Source: Shewanella acanthi
Lineage (GTDB): Bacteria > Pseudomonadota > Gammaproteobacteria > Enterobacterales > Shewanellaceae
Direction: 5' to 3'
Assembly: GCF_019457475.1 (NCBI RefSeq)
Contig: NZ_CP080413.1
Location: forward strand, 186,001 to 250,000
DNA: 64,000 bases
The position numbers and the translations under genes were made by a program. Positions 22,550-29,540 of this stretch are shown piece by piece (position 1 is the stretch's first letter; the number at the start of each line of letters is the position of its first letter). The notes below the pieces were generated by a model. It was not told the DNA's origin and did no database searches. It was given only the letters and a program-made list of their open reading frames with translations.

Positions 22550-22611
22550 TGTCATTTACCCCGAAAACTCCCCACTTTTTAACCTTAATTGTCGATATAT
22601 TTTGCTACGTA

Positions 22612-22639
22612 TTTACTAAATAAATCCCTGTTGTACCAT
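22612..22639 (+). promoter_or_regulatory. Candidate promoter of the first outer-membrane protein gene
   Basis: TTTACT and TACCAT with a 16-bp spacer. It aligns with the promoter of the downstream paralogue (TTTACA / TAATAT, also 16 bp), but with a poorer -10. Confidence 0.45.
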
Positions 22640-22682
22640 CCGCTCGGCTTCGTGATTACCTAGAAGATCATAAGGAAACTAA

Positions 22683-23246
22683 ATGAAAAAATTTGCCCTT
22701 GCAGCCTTAGCACTATTAGCTGCGCTGTCGACTGGTCAGGCTCTGGCGGCCAATACTACCGGCTTTTATATTGGTGGTTCATTAAACCAAACAACGCTTG
22801 ACGATTCCTATGGTTCTATCTCTGGAGTTGGATTAGGGATTTATGGTGGTTACAATTTCAATGAATGGTTTGGCTTAGAGTCTAACCTCTTTGGCTCAGG
22901 TGATTTAGGCGAAAACGGCTACGATATGAGTGCTGTGGTCGTTAACATCACACCGAAGTTTACTCTGCAGTTAAGTAACACTGTTGGTGTTTACGCTAAA
23001 ATCGGCCTTGCCTCTATGGCGGTGAATATTAGTGGTTACGAGTACGGTTATAACTATGACTATTACTTTGAGGACAACAACACTGGTACGGGGATAACCT
23101 TTGGCTTTGGTTTGAATGCGGCTGTGACTAAGCATCTTAATTTACGTGTTAGTTACGATGTGACATCGGGCGATGTTGGCTACTATTACGGCGATGAAAA
23201 CACAGATATCAGACAGTTAGCTCTTGGCCTGCATTATCAATTTTAA
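22683..23246 (+). CDS. Outer-membrane beta-barrel protein, copy 1
   Basis: A 187-residue protein with a signal peptide cleaved near LAANT (about residue 22). The mature part alternates as in an eight-stranded barrel (GFYIGGSLNQT, GLGIYGGYNFNEWFGLESNLF, FGFGLNAAVTKHLNLRVSYDV) and ends LALGLHYQF with the terminal Phe that signals BAM insertion. Tyr/Asp/Asn-rich loops occur near residues 118-135. It is about 60-70% similar by eye to the next gene, its tandem copy. Function unknown; OmpA-like or Ail-like small barrels are the nearest plan. Confidence 0.85.
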   Translation: MKKFALAALALLAALSTGQALAANTTGFYIGGSLNQTTLDDSYGSISGVGLGIYGGYNFNEWFGLESNLFGSGDLGENGYDMSAVVVNITPKFTLQLSNTVGVYAKIGLASMAVNISGYEYGYNYDYYFEDNNTGTGITFGFGLNAAVTKHLNLRVSYDVTSGDVGYYYGDENTDIRQLALGLHYQF

Positions 23247-23275
23247 GTTGTTTAGTTCTGAATTGTTAATGAGTT

Positions 23276-23308
23276 AAAAAAAGGGATAGCCATGGGCTAT
23301 CCTTTTTG
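23276..23308. terminator. Terminator after outer-membrane protein copy 1
   Basis: AAAGGGATAGCC-ATG-GGCTATCCTTTTT stem-loop. It closely resembles the terminator after copy 2 (24141-24170), as expected if both arose by duplication. Confidence 0.85.
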
Positions 23309-23313
23309 TATTC

Positions 23314-23384
23314 CTAGTCCATTTGATAGTTCCATAGCCTATAGGTCAGCGTATTGCGATTTCCACTTAGGTGTTTTGCGGCTT
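23314..23384 (-). pseudogene. Relic of the glnG 3' end left by tandem duplication
   Basis: On the minus strand this piece translates to AAKHLSGNRNTLTYRLWNYQ-MD then stop. The intact GlnG ends [22 protein letters not shown] then stop: 12 of 22 residues are identical. Over 70 bp the DNA aligns without gaps, with 42 identities by hand count. Each copy lies directly after an outer-membrane protein gene and its terminator. The segment is therefore a decayed copy of the glnG recognition-helix tail. It is too short to be functional. Similarity fades before 23405. Confidence 0.82.
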
Positions 23385-23500
23385 TTGCTGCGATAGAAGA
23401 TGCAGTAAATATCATAATTGTAAGACACAGATTTAGGGTCTAATGCCTAAAGGAATTGCTACTTTACTATTAGTCATTAATTCGTATGGTTCACAGTATA

Positions 23501-23528
23501 TTTACAATTCGAAATTCTGGTGTAATAT
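23501..23528 (+). promoter_or_regulatory. Candidate promoter of the second outer-membrane protein gene
   Basis: TTTACA and TAATAT with a 16-bp spacer, about 44 bp before the ATG. The leader down to the ATG aligns with that of copy 1 (both contain GAAGAT.ATAAGGA). Confidence 0.55.
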
Positions 23529-23571
23529 CCGCGTGACTTCATGATTTCATTGAAGATTATAAGGATATAAA

Positions 23572-24120
23572 ATGAACAAGTTTGCCCTTTCAGCCGTTGC
23601 GTTACTATCTTCTCTTGTCACAACTCAGGTCCTAGCTGCCGATAGCACTGGTTTTTATATCGGAGGTGCTTTAAACCAAACTACTCTTGATGATTCCTAC
23701 GACTCTATTTCTGGTACAGGGCTAGGTCTATATGGTGGTTACAATTTCAATAGCTGGTTCGGTTTAGAGTCAAATTTGTTTGGCTCTGGCGATCTCGGTG
23801 AGCAAGGTTTCGATATTAGTGTAGCCGTTTTCAATGTGACCCCAAAATTTACTTGGCAAGTGAATGAAACATTTGGACTTTATGCAAAGATAGGCCTTGC
23901 TTCTGCAGCGGTGAATGTGAGTGGCTATGGCATTGATGAAGACTTTACTGGCTATGGCTGGACTTTCGGCGTAGGTATGAATATGGCTATGACTGAAAAC
24001 CTTAACTTACGTTTAAGCTACGATGTAACAGAGGGGGAGCTAGAGGCGGATCATTATGATTTTGATGACTTCGATGGGGAAATCCAACAGTTAGCTATTG
24101 GCTTGCACTATCAGTTTTAA
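23572..24120 (+). CDS. Outer-membrane beta-barrel protein, copy 2
   Basis: A 182-residue paralogue of the preceding barrel protein. It has a signal peptide ending near LAADS (residue 22), the conserved strands GFYIGGALNQT, GLGLYGGYNFNSWFGLESNLF and NLNLRLSYDVTEGE, and the C-terminal LAIGLHYQF. Differences concentrate in the extracellular loops: the Tyr-rich loop of copy 1 (NYDYYFEDNN) is shortened here to GIDEDFTGYG. That is the usual pattern of divergence in surface-exposed loops. Substrate or role unknown. Confidence 0.85.
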   Translation: MNKFALSAVALLSSLVTTQVLAADSTGFYIGGALNQTTLDDSYDSISGTGLGLYGGYNFNSWFGLESNLFGSGDLGEQGFDISVAVFNVTPKFTWQVNETFGLYAKIGLASAAVNVSGYGIDEDFTGYGWTFGVGMNMAMTENLNLRLSYDVTEGELEADHYDFDDFDGEIQQLAIGLHYQF

Positions 24121-24140
24121 GCTGATTACTTGAGTTAACC

Positions 24141-24170
24141 AAAGGGATAGCCATTAGCTATCCCTTTTTT
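24141..24170. terminator. Terminator between outer-membrane protein copy 2 and glnG
   Basis: AAAGGGATAGC-CATTA-GCTATCCCTTTTTT stem-loop between converging genes; it can act in both directions. Confidence 0.9.
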
Positions 24171-24171
24171 G

Positions 24172-25584
24172 TTAGTCCATCGACAGCTCTTTCAGCTTTC
24201 GGGTCAAGGTATTACGGCCCCAGCCTAAGCGTTTTGCGGCTTCCTGTTTATGGCCTTGGGTGTGTTTGAGTGCGGTTTCAAGCAGAATGCGCTCGAAGGC
24301 GGGCTGAACTTCCGTAAGCAGATCGCTATTCCCCTCGGAGAGTTTCTGATCTATCCACTCGGTCAAGGCCGATTGCCAGTCTTGGCTGCCTTTTGCCTGA
24401 TGATTGATGCTGATAGGCTCTTTCAATAGCTCAGGTGGCAAATCCTGGGGCAGAATTTCTTGTCCCGAAGCCATCACAGTTAACCAGCGGCAGGTGTTTT
24501 CTAATTGACGTACGTTGCCAGGCCAAGGTAGTTGCGACAATTTAGCTGCCGTTTCCTTGGTGAGGATCTTAGTCTCGACGCCAATCTCCTTGGCCGCTGA
24601 GGCTAAAAAGTGAGTCGCCAGTTGCGGGATATCCTCGCGGCGTTGTGACAGTGGCGGTAGATGCACTCGAATCACATTGAGGCGGTGGAACAGGTCTTCT
24701 CTGAAACCGCCTTTTTGAACCAATAATTCAAGATCCTGATGGGTTGCGGCGATGATACGTACATCCACCTGCACGGCGCTATGGCCTCCGACGCGGTAGA
24801 ACTGACCATCGGCCAGAACTCGCAGCAGACGGGTTTGTACATCTAACGGCATATCGCCGATTTCATCTAAGAATAGCGTACCGCCGTTGGCCTGCTCGAA
24901 GCGTCCTTGGCGCACGTTGGCTGCGCCGGTAAAAGCACCTTTCTCATGACCAAATAGTTCTGATTCGATTAAATCCTTTGGAATAGCGGCCATATTCAAA
25001 GCAATAAAGGGTTTATCCTTGCGTGGGCTGTGTTTGTGTAGCGCACCGGCAACCAATTCTTTACCCGTTCCCGATTGCCCGTTAATTAACACGCTGATCG
25101 ATGAGCGAGAAAGGCGGCCAATGGCCCGAAAAACTTCTTGCATCGCTGGTGCTTCGCCAATGATTTCAGGTGTTTTGACCTGTGTCTCCTGCGATGGCGT
25201 CGGGCTCTGCTCGGTCGCGTGGGTAAGGGCGCGCTCAACCAATGAAATGGCTTCATCGATATCGAAGGGTTTGGGTAAATACTCGAAGGCTCCGGCCTGA
25301 TAGGCACTCACCGCACTGTCTAAATCGGAATGCGCCGTCATGATGATCACCGGAATATGCGGGTAATGCATCTGTAAGCGTTCGAGCAGGGTAAGACCGT
25401 CAGTGCCTGGCATGCGAATATCGGAGACTATGACCCTCGGCTGGGAAATTTCTAATGCCTGCCACAGGGACTCCGCTGCCGCGAAGCTGGCGGTGCTAAG
25501 TTTGGCACCTTGGAGTGCTTTTTCGAGCACCCATCGAATCGAACTATCGTCGTCGAGGATCCACACTTGTTCACTCATTCGCAT
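24172..25584 (-). CDS. glnG: GlnG/NtrC, nitrogen regulator (sigma-54 activator)
   Basis: A 470-residue response regulator. The receiver has [10 protein letters not shown] and phospho-Asp in [13 protein letters not shown]. The AAA+ domain has Walker A GQSGTGKE, the GAFTGA loop and Walker [12 protein letters not shown]. The Fis-type helix-turn-helix is at the end ([18 protein letters not shown]). It activates glnA and other nitrogen genes when phosphorylated by GlnL. Two ATG codons six bases apart (25584 and 25578) are possible starts after GAGGAAG. It follows glnL by 54 bp in one operon. Confidence 0.95.
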   Translation of the reverse strand: MRMSEQVWILDDDSSIRWVLEKALQGAKLSTASFAAAESLWQALEISQPRVIVSDIRMPGTDGLTLLERLQMHYPHIPVIIMTAHSDLDSAVSAYQAGAFEYLPKPFDIDEAISLVERALTHATEQSPTPSQETQVKTPEIIGEAPAMQEVFRAIGRLSRSSISVLINGQSGTGKELVAGALHKHSPRKDKPFIALNMAAIPKDLIESELFGHEKGAFTGAANVRQGRFEQANGGTLFLDEIGDMPLDVQTRLLRVLADGQFYRVGGHSAVQVDVRIIAATHQDLELLVQKGGFREDLFHRLNVIRVHLPPLSQRREDIPQLATHFLASAAKEIGVETKILTKETAAKLSQLPWPGNVRQLENTCRWLTVMASGQEILPQDLPPELLKEPISINHQAKGSQDWQSALTEWIDQKLSEGNSDLLTEVQPAFERILLETALKHTQGHKQEAAKRLGWGRNTLTRKLKELSMD

Positions 25585-25638
25585 TTTGCTTCCTCATACG
25601 GTCTTGGTTGGTTCTGGCAATGTTACTTTTAAACTCAG

Positions 25639-26685
25639 TTACTTGGCGCTTAAAATCGGTAACGAGATAATAAATTCGGTATGTCCCGGACTTGAGATAC
25701 AGTCGATTCTGCCCGAGTGTAGACGTGCAATGTTATGGGCGATGGATAGCCCTAAGCCTGAGCCCTGCTCACGGCTAGTTACCATTGGATAAAACAGGGT
25801 ATCCATCAGCTCGGGCGGAATACCTGGGCCATTGTCGATAATCGACAGGGTAAGCACTAATTTATGTCTTTGTGTGCCGATAGTGACCTGATGCTGAGTA
25901 CGAGTGCGGATAAGGATTTCGCCGCCGCTATGTTCGAGCGCCTGCACCGCATTTTGTAAAATGTTCAGCACGGCCTGTTGCATCTGATCGGGGTCGATTT
26001 CGATATCGGGGATCGACGGATCGTAATCCCGTTTCAATTGGATGTTGGCAGGTAGCGCCATTTCGACCAATTTATACACCTTCTGCACTACCTCATGGAT
26101 ATTGTGCACGCTGTGCTGAGTCGGACGCTGCGGGCCTAGTAGCCTGTCGACCAAATTTCGCAGACGGTCAGCCTGCTCGATGATGAGGTTAGTAAATTCT
26201 TTTTGTGCCGGGTCTTCGAGTTCGCGCGACAATAACTGCGCCGCACCGCGCAGACCGCCTAAGGGGTTTTTAATCTCATGGGCGAGGTTACGCACTAAAA
26301 ACTGCGCTGCTTGTTGCTGGGCATCTTGGCTCAATTGCTGGTGGATTCGGCGTTGCTGATCGACCTGACGTAGTTCAAGCAGACTAAGTTGCGATTCTTC
26401 CTCGAGCGGGATCAGGGTTAGATCGACGGTATGATGTTGGCCATCTAATGTGACTAGGGCTGCGGTGTTGACAGTCAGGCTTTGGCCACTTCTGACCGCA
26501 TCACTTAATAATTGCGCCTCAACCCCAAGAATTTGGTAATGCTCAGGCAGGTATTGTTCAACGAGTCTGTGGCTGCCCACTCCCAATAGTTGCTCTGCGG
26601 CGGCATTGGCATAGCAGGTCTTAAGTCCCTTATCTATGACAAGTACAGCGGTCACTAAATGATTGAGCAGAGATTCTTTATCCAT
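25639..26685 (-). CDS. glnL: GlnL/NtrB, nitrogen sensor kinase/phosphatase
   Basis: A 348-residue cytosolic kinase. An N-terminal PAS domain (about 1-110) is followed by the histidine box LVRNLAHEIKNPLGGLRGAA and ATP-binding boxes (NILQNAVQAL, IDNGPGIP, GSGLGLSI). It phosphorylates or dephosphorylates GlnG under control of PII. There are no membrane segments, as expected. It is upstream of glnG. Two overlapping NtrC sites lie 24-51 bp before its ATG, in a place where they would repress or tune its promoter. Confidence 0.95.
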   Translation of the reverse strand: MDKESLLNHLVTAVLVIDKGLKTCYANAAAEQLLGVGSHRLVEQYLPEHYQILGVEAQLLSDAVRSGQSLTVNTAALVTLDGQHHTVDLTLIPLEEESQLSLLELRQVDQQRRIHQQLSQDAQQQAAQFLVRNLAHEIKNPLGGLRGAAQLLSRELEDPAQKEFTNLIIEQADRLRNLVDRLLGPQRPTQHSVHNIHEVVQKVYKLVEMALPANIQLKRDYDPSIPDIEIDPDQMQQAVLNILQNAVQALEHSGGEILIRTRTQHQVTIGTQRHKLVLTLSIIDNGPGIPPELMDTLFYPMVTSREQGSGLGLSIAHNIARLHSGRIDCISSPGHTEFIISLPILSAK

Positions 26686-26708
26686 CTACCGTTCCTGAAA
26701 ATAGGGTT

Positions 26709-26736
26709 GCACCACTATGGTGCACCAATTTGGTGC
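26709..26736. promoter_or_regulatory. Two overlapping NtrC binding sites upstream of glnL
   Basis: GCACCACTATGGTGC at 26709-26723 and GCACCAATTTGGTGC at 26722-26736 share two bases. Each fits the NtrC consensus GCAC-N7-GTGC with extra symmetric C/G positions. Their place between glnL and its likely promoter suggests autoregulation by GlnG. Confidence 0.88.
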
Positions 26737-26837
26737 AAGCTGCAACTCGTCAACATCAAGCGGTCTATAATGGATGGCAAATTATAACAACATGTATTTA
26801 AAGCTATTTTAAGCATTTAAAACCGGTTGTTTGTTCC

Positions 26838-27341
26838 TTAATGCACAGACGCCTGATGAAGAAAAATCTTTCTTGGTTGGCTTGATGCAAAGACTTTGCC
26901 GTTTTGAAGCATGGCATCTACTACTATGGTGTGTTCACCACGATCGATATTGGTGAGGTGGAAGATGGGGCGTTCCTGCGGAGAGCCAATCGTCTGGCCA
27001 TCGAGTTTTAAGCTGAAAAGGAGTTTACCTTTGATTTCGGGGGTGACAGTCACAGTGACATCAAGATCACCGTTGTTATCTCTGAGTGTTTCTTCTTCCT
27101 GCGGCGAGGTAATGATCACTTGGTATTTGATTGGTTCAGCTTTAGTCGTTGGCTCATTGCTGACCGAGGGGATTGGTAATGCGATTTGGTTTTGTGTTTT
27201 TTCATTTAACTCAACCACTTCTGCCTTAGGGTGGGGTTCATCGGAATAATGAACTTTGCCATCCTTATCGACCCATTTATACACAGTTGCCTGAGCCAGA
27301 AGGCTAATGAGTAATAAGCTTAAAAGAGTGAAAATACGCAT
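26838..27341 (-). CDS. DUF4124 domain protein, secreted
   Basis: A 167-residue protein with a signal peptide ending at about residue 19 (LLAQATVYKW). The DUF4124 motif follows directly: VYKWVDKDGKVHYSDEPHP. The C-terminal half (about 70-160) is a beta-rich domain resembling an Ig-like fold (VTVTVTPEIKGKLLFSLKLDGQTIG, DRGEHTIVVDAML). The family is common near glnL in gammaproteobacteria. Function unknown; a periplasmic role is likely. It lies upstream of glnL on the same strand with a 152-bp gap that carries NtrC sites. Confidence 0.82.
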   Translation of the reverse strand: MRIFTLLSLLLISLLAQATVYKWVDKDGKVHYSDEPHPKAEVVELNEKTQNQIALPIPSVSNEPTTKAEPIKYQVIITSPQEEETLRDNNGDLDVTVTVTPEIKGKLLFSLKLDGQTIGSPQERPIFHLTNIDRGEHTIVVDAMLQNGKVFASSQPRKIFLHQASVH

Positions 27342-27718
27342 TAGAAAGTCCTATTGCCAAAGGAGTTAAGTTACTCAAGATTAGTCTGTTTTGTATCAAA
27401 AAGCATGATGTTTATCTGTCTTGCAGAGCGAGGTTAAGTGTTGATGCGTTTTATTAGCCAAGGTCAAATAGGCTAAGGGCTGAGTTGCCCAGTCTAGACT
27501 GAGCCGCAAAGAGCATGTTTTAACTTATCTTATTGATAAAATAAGGATTCAACTAAATCTTAGTTATTTGATGTGGGTGGATGAGGAAGATCGCAGGCGT
27601 TGACATGTCAGTTTTTTGGGAAAATGAGCGCACTAATATGGTGCGCCCATAAACATTAGCTCATTTAGTGGGCAATACCCACACGGTATCGCCCACTTAC
27701 GATTTAGAAAGAAAGGTA
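27342..27718. other. Intergenic region with an NtrC-like site and a hairpin
   Basis: This 377-bp gap separates the iron alcohol dehydrogenase stop from the DUF4124 start. It contains an imperfect inverted repeat at 27524-27545 (CTTATCTTAT-TG-ATAAAATAAG), an NtrC-like dyad at 27630-27644 and a hairpin at 27668-27696 with arms GTGGGC.ATACC / GGTAT.GCCCAC. The hairpin lacks a T-run and may be a weak terminator of the dehydrogenase gene. No gene was found. Confidence 0.6.
27630..27644. promoter_or_regulatory. NtrC-like site in a gap without known nitrogen genes
   Basis: GCACTAATATGGTGC fits GCAC-N7-GTGC and is flanked by a further symmetric GC pair (GC-GCAC...GTGC-GC context). It lies about 290 bp upstream of the DUF4124 gene, which leads into glnLG. 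Confidence 0.55.
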
Positions 27719-28876
27719 TTAGATTGCGAGGGTTAAAATATCGCGGCTCATGGCTAAATCGATATTTTCGTGTTCACCTAGGGCTACCATGCCATGGTCT
27801 TCGAGTTGTTTCAGCACGGCTTCAACATCATCCTTACCTAGATTGTAGTCGGCCAGCTTTGTACCAATGCCCATGGCTTCGAAGAAGGCTTGGGTGTTAG
27901 CGATGGCGGCTTCAATACGCTCATCTTCAGTGCCTGCTTGGATGTGCCACACGCGGTCTGCAAACTGAAGTAACTTCTCGTGTTTTGCCGTTTTGGTGCA
28001 GCGCAGCAGTGATGGCAGCACTATGGCGAGTGTGCGGGCATGGTCGATATCGTAGAGTGCCGTTAACTCGTGGCCAATCATATGAGTTGCCCAGTCGTGT
28101 GGAACGCCAGTACCGATAGTGCCGTTGAGCGCCATAGTGGCAACCCACATCAGGTTGGCGCGAATATCGTAATCCTGCGGTTGAGCTAAAGCCTTTGGCC
28201 CTAACTCAATGAGAATTTGCAGTAAGCCTTCGGCAAATCTGTCCTGCACCGCCGCATTCACAGGGTAAGTCAGGTATTGCTCGGTGATATGGACGAACGC
28301 GTCGACCACACCGTTGGCCAGTTGTCTTTCTGGCAGGGTGAAGGTCTTGGTAGGATCTAAGATAGAAAATTGCGGGTAAACCAGTTCGTTTCTAAAGGGT
28401 AGTTTGGCCTTTAGGGATTTACGGGTGACTACGCTCGCGCAGTTCATCTCAGAACCCGTTGCAGGCAGGGTCAGCACTGTACCAAAGGGCATGGCTTTAG
28501 TGACTTTTCCGCCCCAGCTAGTAAGAATGTCCCATGGTTCACCCTCAAATTCAGCGGCAGCGGCAACAAATTTTGTGCCGTCGATAACCGAACCTCCACC
28601 TACTGCTAGCAGGAAATCAATCTTCAGTTCGCGAACTTGCTCAACCGCTTGCATTAGGGTCTCGTAGGTCGGATTGGGTTCAATGCCGCCAAATTCCACC
28701 ACAAAGCGATTTCCTAAGGCTTGGTTGACTTCATCTAAGGTACCAGTTTTTTTGGCGCTGCTGCCACCAAACAGAACCATCACGCGCGCATCGCTCGGTA
28801 CTAATGAATTGATTTCATTGATGGTATCTTTACCAAAGTGGATTCGAGTTGGATTGTAGTAGGCAAAATTGAACAT
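27719..28876 (-). CDS. Iron-containing alcohol dehydrogenase (YqhD/BDH type)
   Basis: A 385-residue group III alcohol dehydrogenase that reduces aldehydes with NAD(P)H. Visible motifs are the N-terminal MFNFAYYNPTRIHFGK, the cofactor loop VGGGSVIDGTKF, and metal-binding stretches VDAFVHITEQY and GVPHDWATHMIGHELTALYDIDHA. It resembles E. coli YqhD, an NADPH-dependent reductase of toxic short aldehydes. The ATG at 28876 has AGGA 9 bases upstream; a longer frame to 28936 has no support. A 42-codon open frame precedes it. Confidence 0.9.
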   Translation of the reverse strand: MFNFAYYNPTRIHFGKDTINEINSLVPSDARVMVLFGGSSAKKTGTLDEVNQALGNRFVVEFGGIEPNPTYETLMQAVEQVRELKIDFLLAVGGGSVIDGTKFVAAAAEFEGEPWDILTSWGGKVTKAMPFGTVLTLPATGSEMNCASVVTRKSLKAKLPFRNELVYPQFSILDPTKTFTLPERQLANGVVDAFVHITEQYLTYPVNAAVQDRFAEGLLQILIELGPKALAQPQDYDIRANLMWVATMALNGTIGTGVPHDWATHMIGHELTALYDIDHARTLAIVLPSLLRCTKTAKHEKLLQFADRVWHIQAGTEDERIEAAIANTQAFFEAMGIGTKLADYNLGKDDVEAVLKQLEDHGMVALGEHENIDLAMSRDILTLAI

Positions 28877-28911
28877 GTGTGATTGTCCTGTGTTACAGAG
28901 ATTAAACCGAT

Positions 28912-29040
28912 TCAACGACAAGTGAGGGCATCGCAAGTTGCTATTGCCACACTCTTTGTAGCATTGGACTTCGGTGCCAAGCCCGCTGAAAGTCGCCTGC
29001 CTGGCCGAGTAAACCCTCCGCGGAAATACCTTGGATTCAT
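28912..29040 (-). CDS. Candidate 42-residue leader peptide upstream of the alcohol dehydrogenase
   Basis: ATG at 29040 to TGA at 28912. The peptide is Arg/Gly-rich at its start (NPRYFRGGFTRPGRR) and ends TCDALTCR with two cysteines. The GC content of this stretch is higher than that of the surrounding gap. It stops 35 bases before the alcohol dehydrogenase ATG, on the same strand, a position typical of regulatory leader ORFs. No good ribosome site was seen, so it may be untranslated. I do not recognise a family. Confidence 0.3.
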   Translation of the reverse strand: MNPRYFRGGFTRPGRRLSAGLAPKSNATKSVAIATCDALTCR

Positions 29041-29164
29041 ATCGTAATCAGGTTTGCGAACAACAGACAGGGAGATGGAGGCCATTTTTCAGGGGCGAGG
29101 AGGATAAAATAATTTGGACTGGGCGTCCAGTTGCTTTATTTGACTATAAAGTAGATGAAGGAGT

Positions 29165-29190
29165 AGCTAGAATGCTGATGCATTCTAGCT
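29165..29190 (-). terminator. Hairpin after ppnP
   Basis: AGCTAGAATGC-TGAT-GCATTCTAGCT, perfect 11-bp arms, 7 bp after the ppnP stop. The bases after it on the minus strand (ACTCCTTCA) are only partly T-rich, so termination efficiency is uncertain. Confidence 0.6.
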
Positions 29191-29197
29191 TTATGAA

Positions 29198-29509
29198 TTA
29201 TAAGTAACTGCAGCAATATTCGGCGATGGCAGTGTTGCGGATTTTAAAGCTAACATTTGCCGCCAGCTCAAAGGTTTCACCGGTAGAAAATACCTGCCAA
29301 GTGTCGCTGCTTGGCAGTAATACTTCTAGGCTGCCGCCGGTAACTTCCATGACTTCACCCGTCGCGGTGCCAAACTCGTATTCCCCCGGCAACACTATCC
29401 CTAGAGTTTGTTTGCTGCCGTCGGCGAAAAATACGCTACGGCTCACGACCTTGCCATCGAAGTACACATTGGCATTTTTAGCGACACTGACCTGCTCGAT
29501 TACACTCAT
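29198..29509 (-). CDS. ppnP: PpnP, pyrimidine/purine nucleoside phosphorylase
   Basis: A 103-residue single-domain cupin protein (formerly UPF0345/YaiE). Family features are [35 protein letters not shown] and the C-terminal [16 protein letters not shown]. PpnP cleaves a wide range of nucleosides with phosphate to bases and ribose-1-phosphate. Length is standard (about 94-105). It lies 31 bp downstream of ovoA on the same strand, so the two may form an operon; no metabolic link is known. Confidence 0.88.
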   Translation of the reverse strand: MSVIEQVSVAKNANVYFDGKVVSRSVFFADGSKQTLGIVLPGEYEFGTATGEVMEVTGGSLEVLLPSSDTWQVFSTGETFELAANVSFKIRNTAIAEYCCSYL

Positions 29510-29540
29510 TACGACTTCTCCTTAAGTTGGGTAAAACTAA

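Noticed and set aside
28958..28980. TGGCAC on the minus strand as a sigma-54 promoter of the alcohol dehydrogenase
   Set aside because: The -12 GC is not at the required distance.
28937..29040. Riboswitch-like GC-rich segment upstream of the alcohol dehydrogenase
   Set aside because: I compared it with cobalamin, ZTP, guanidine and glycine motifs and no conserved core fitted; a small frame explains the composition as well.
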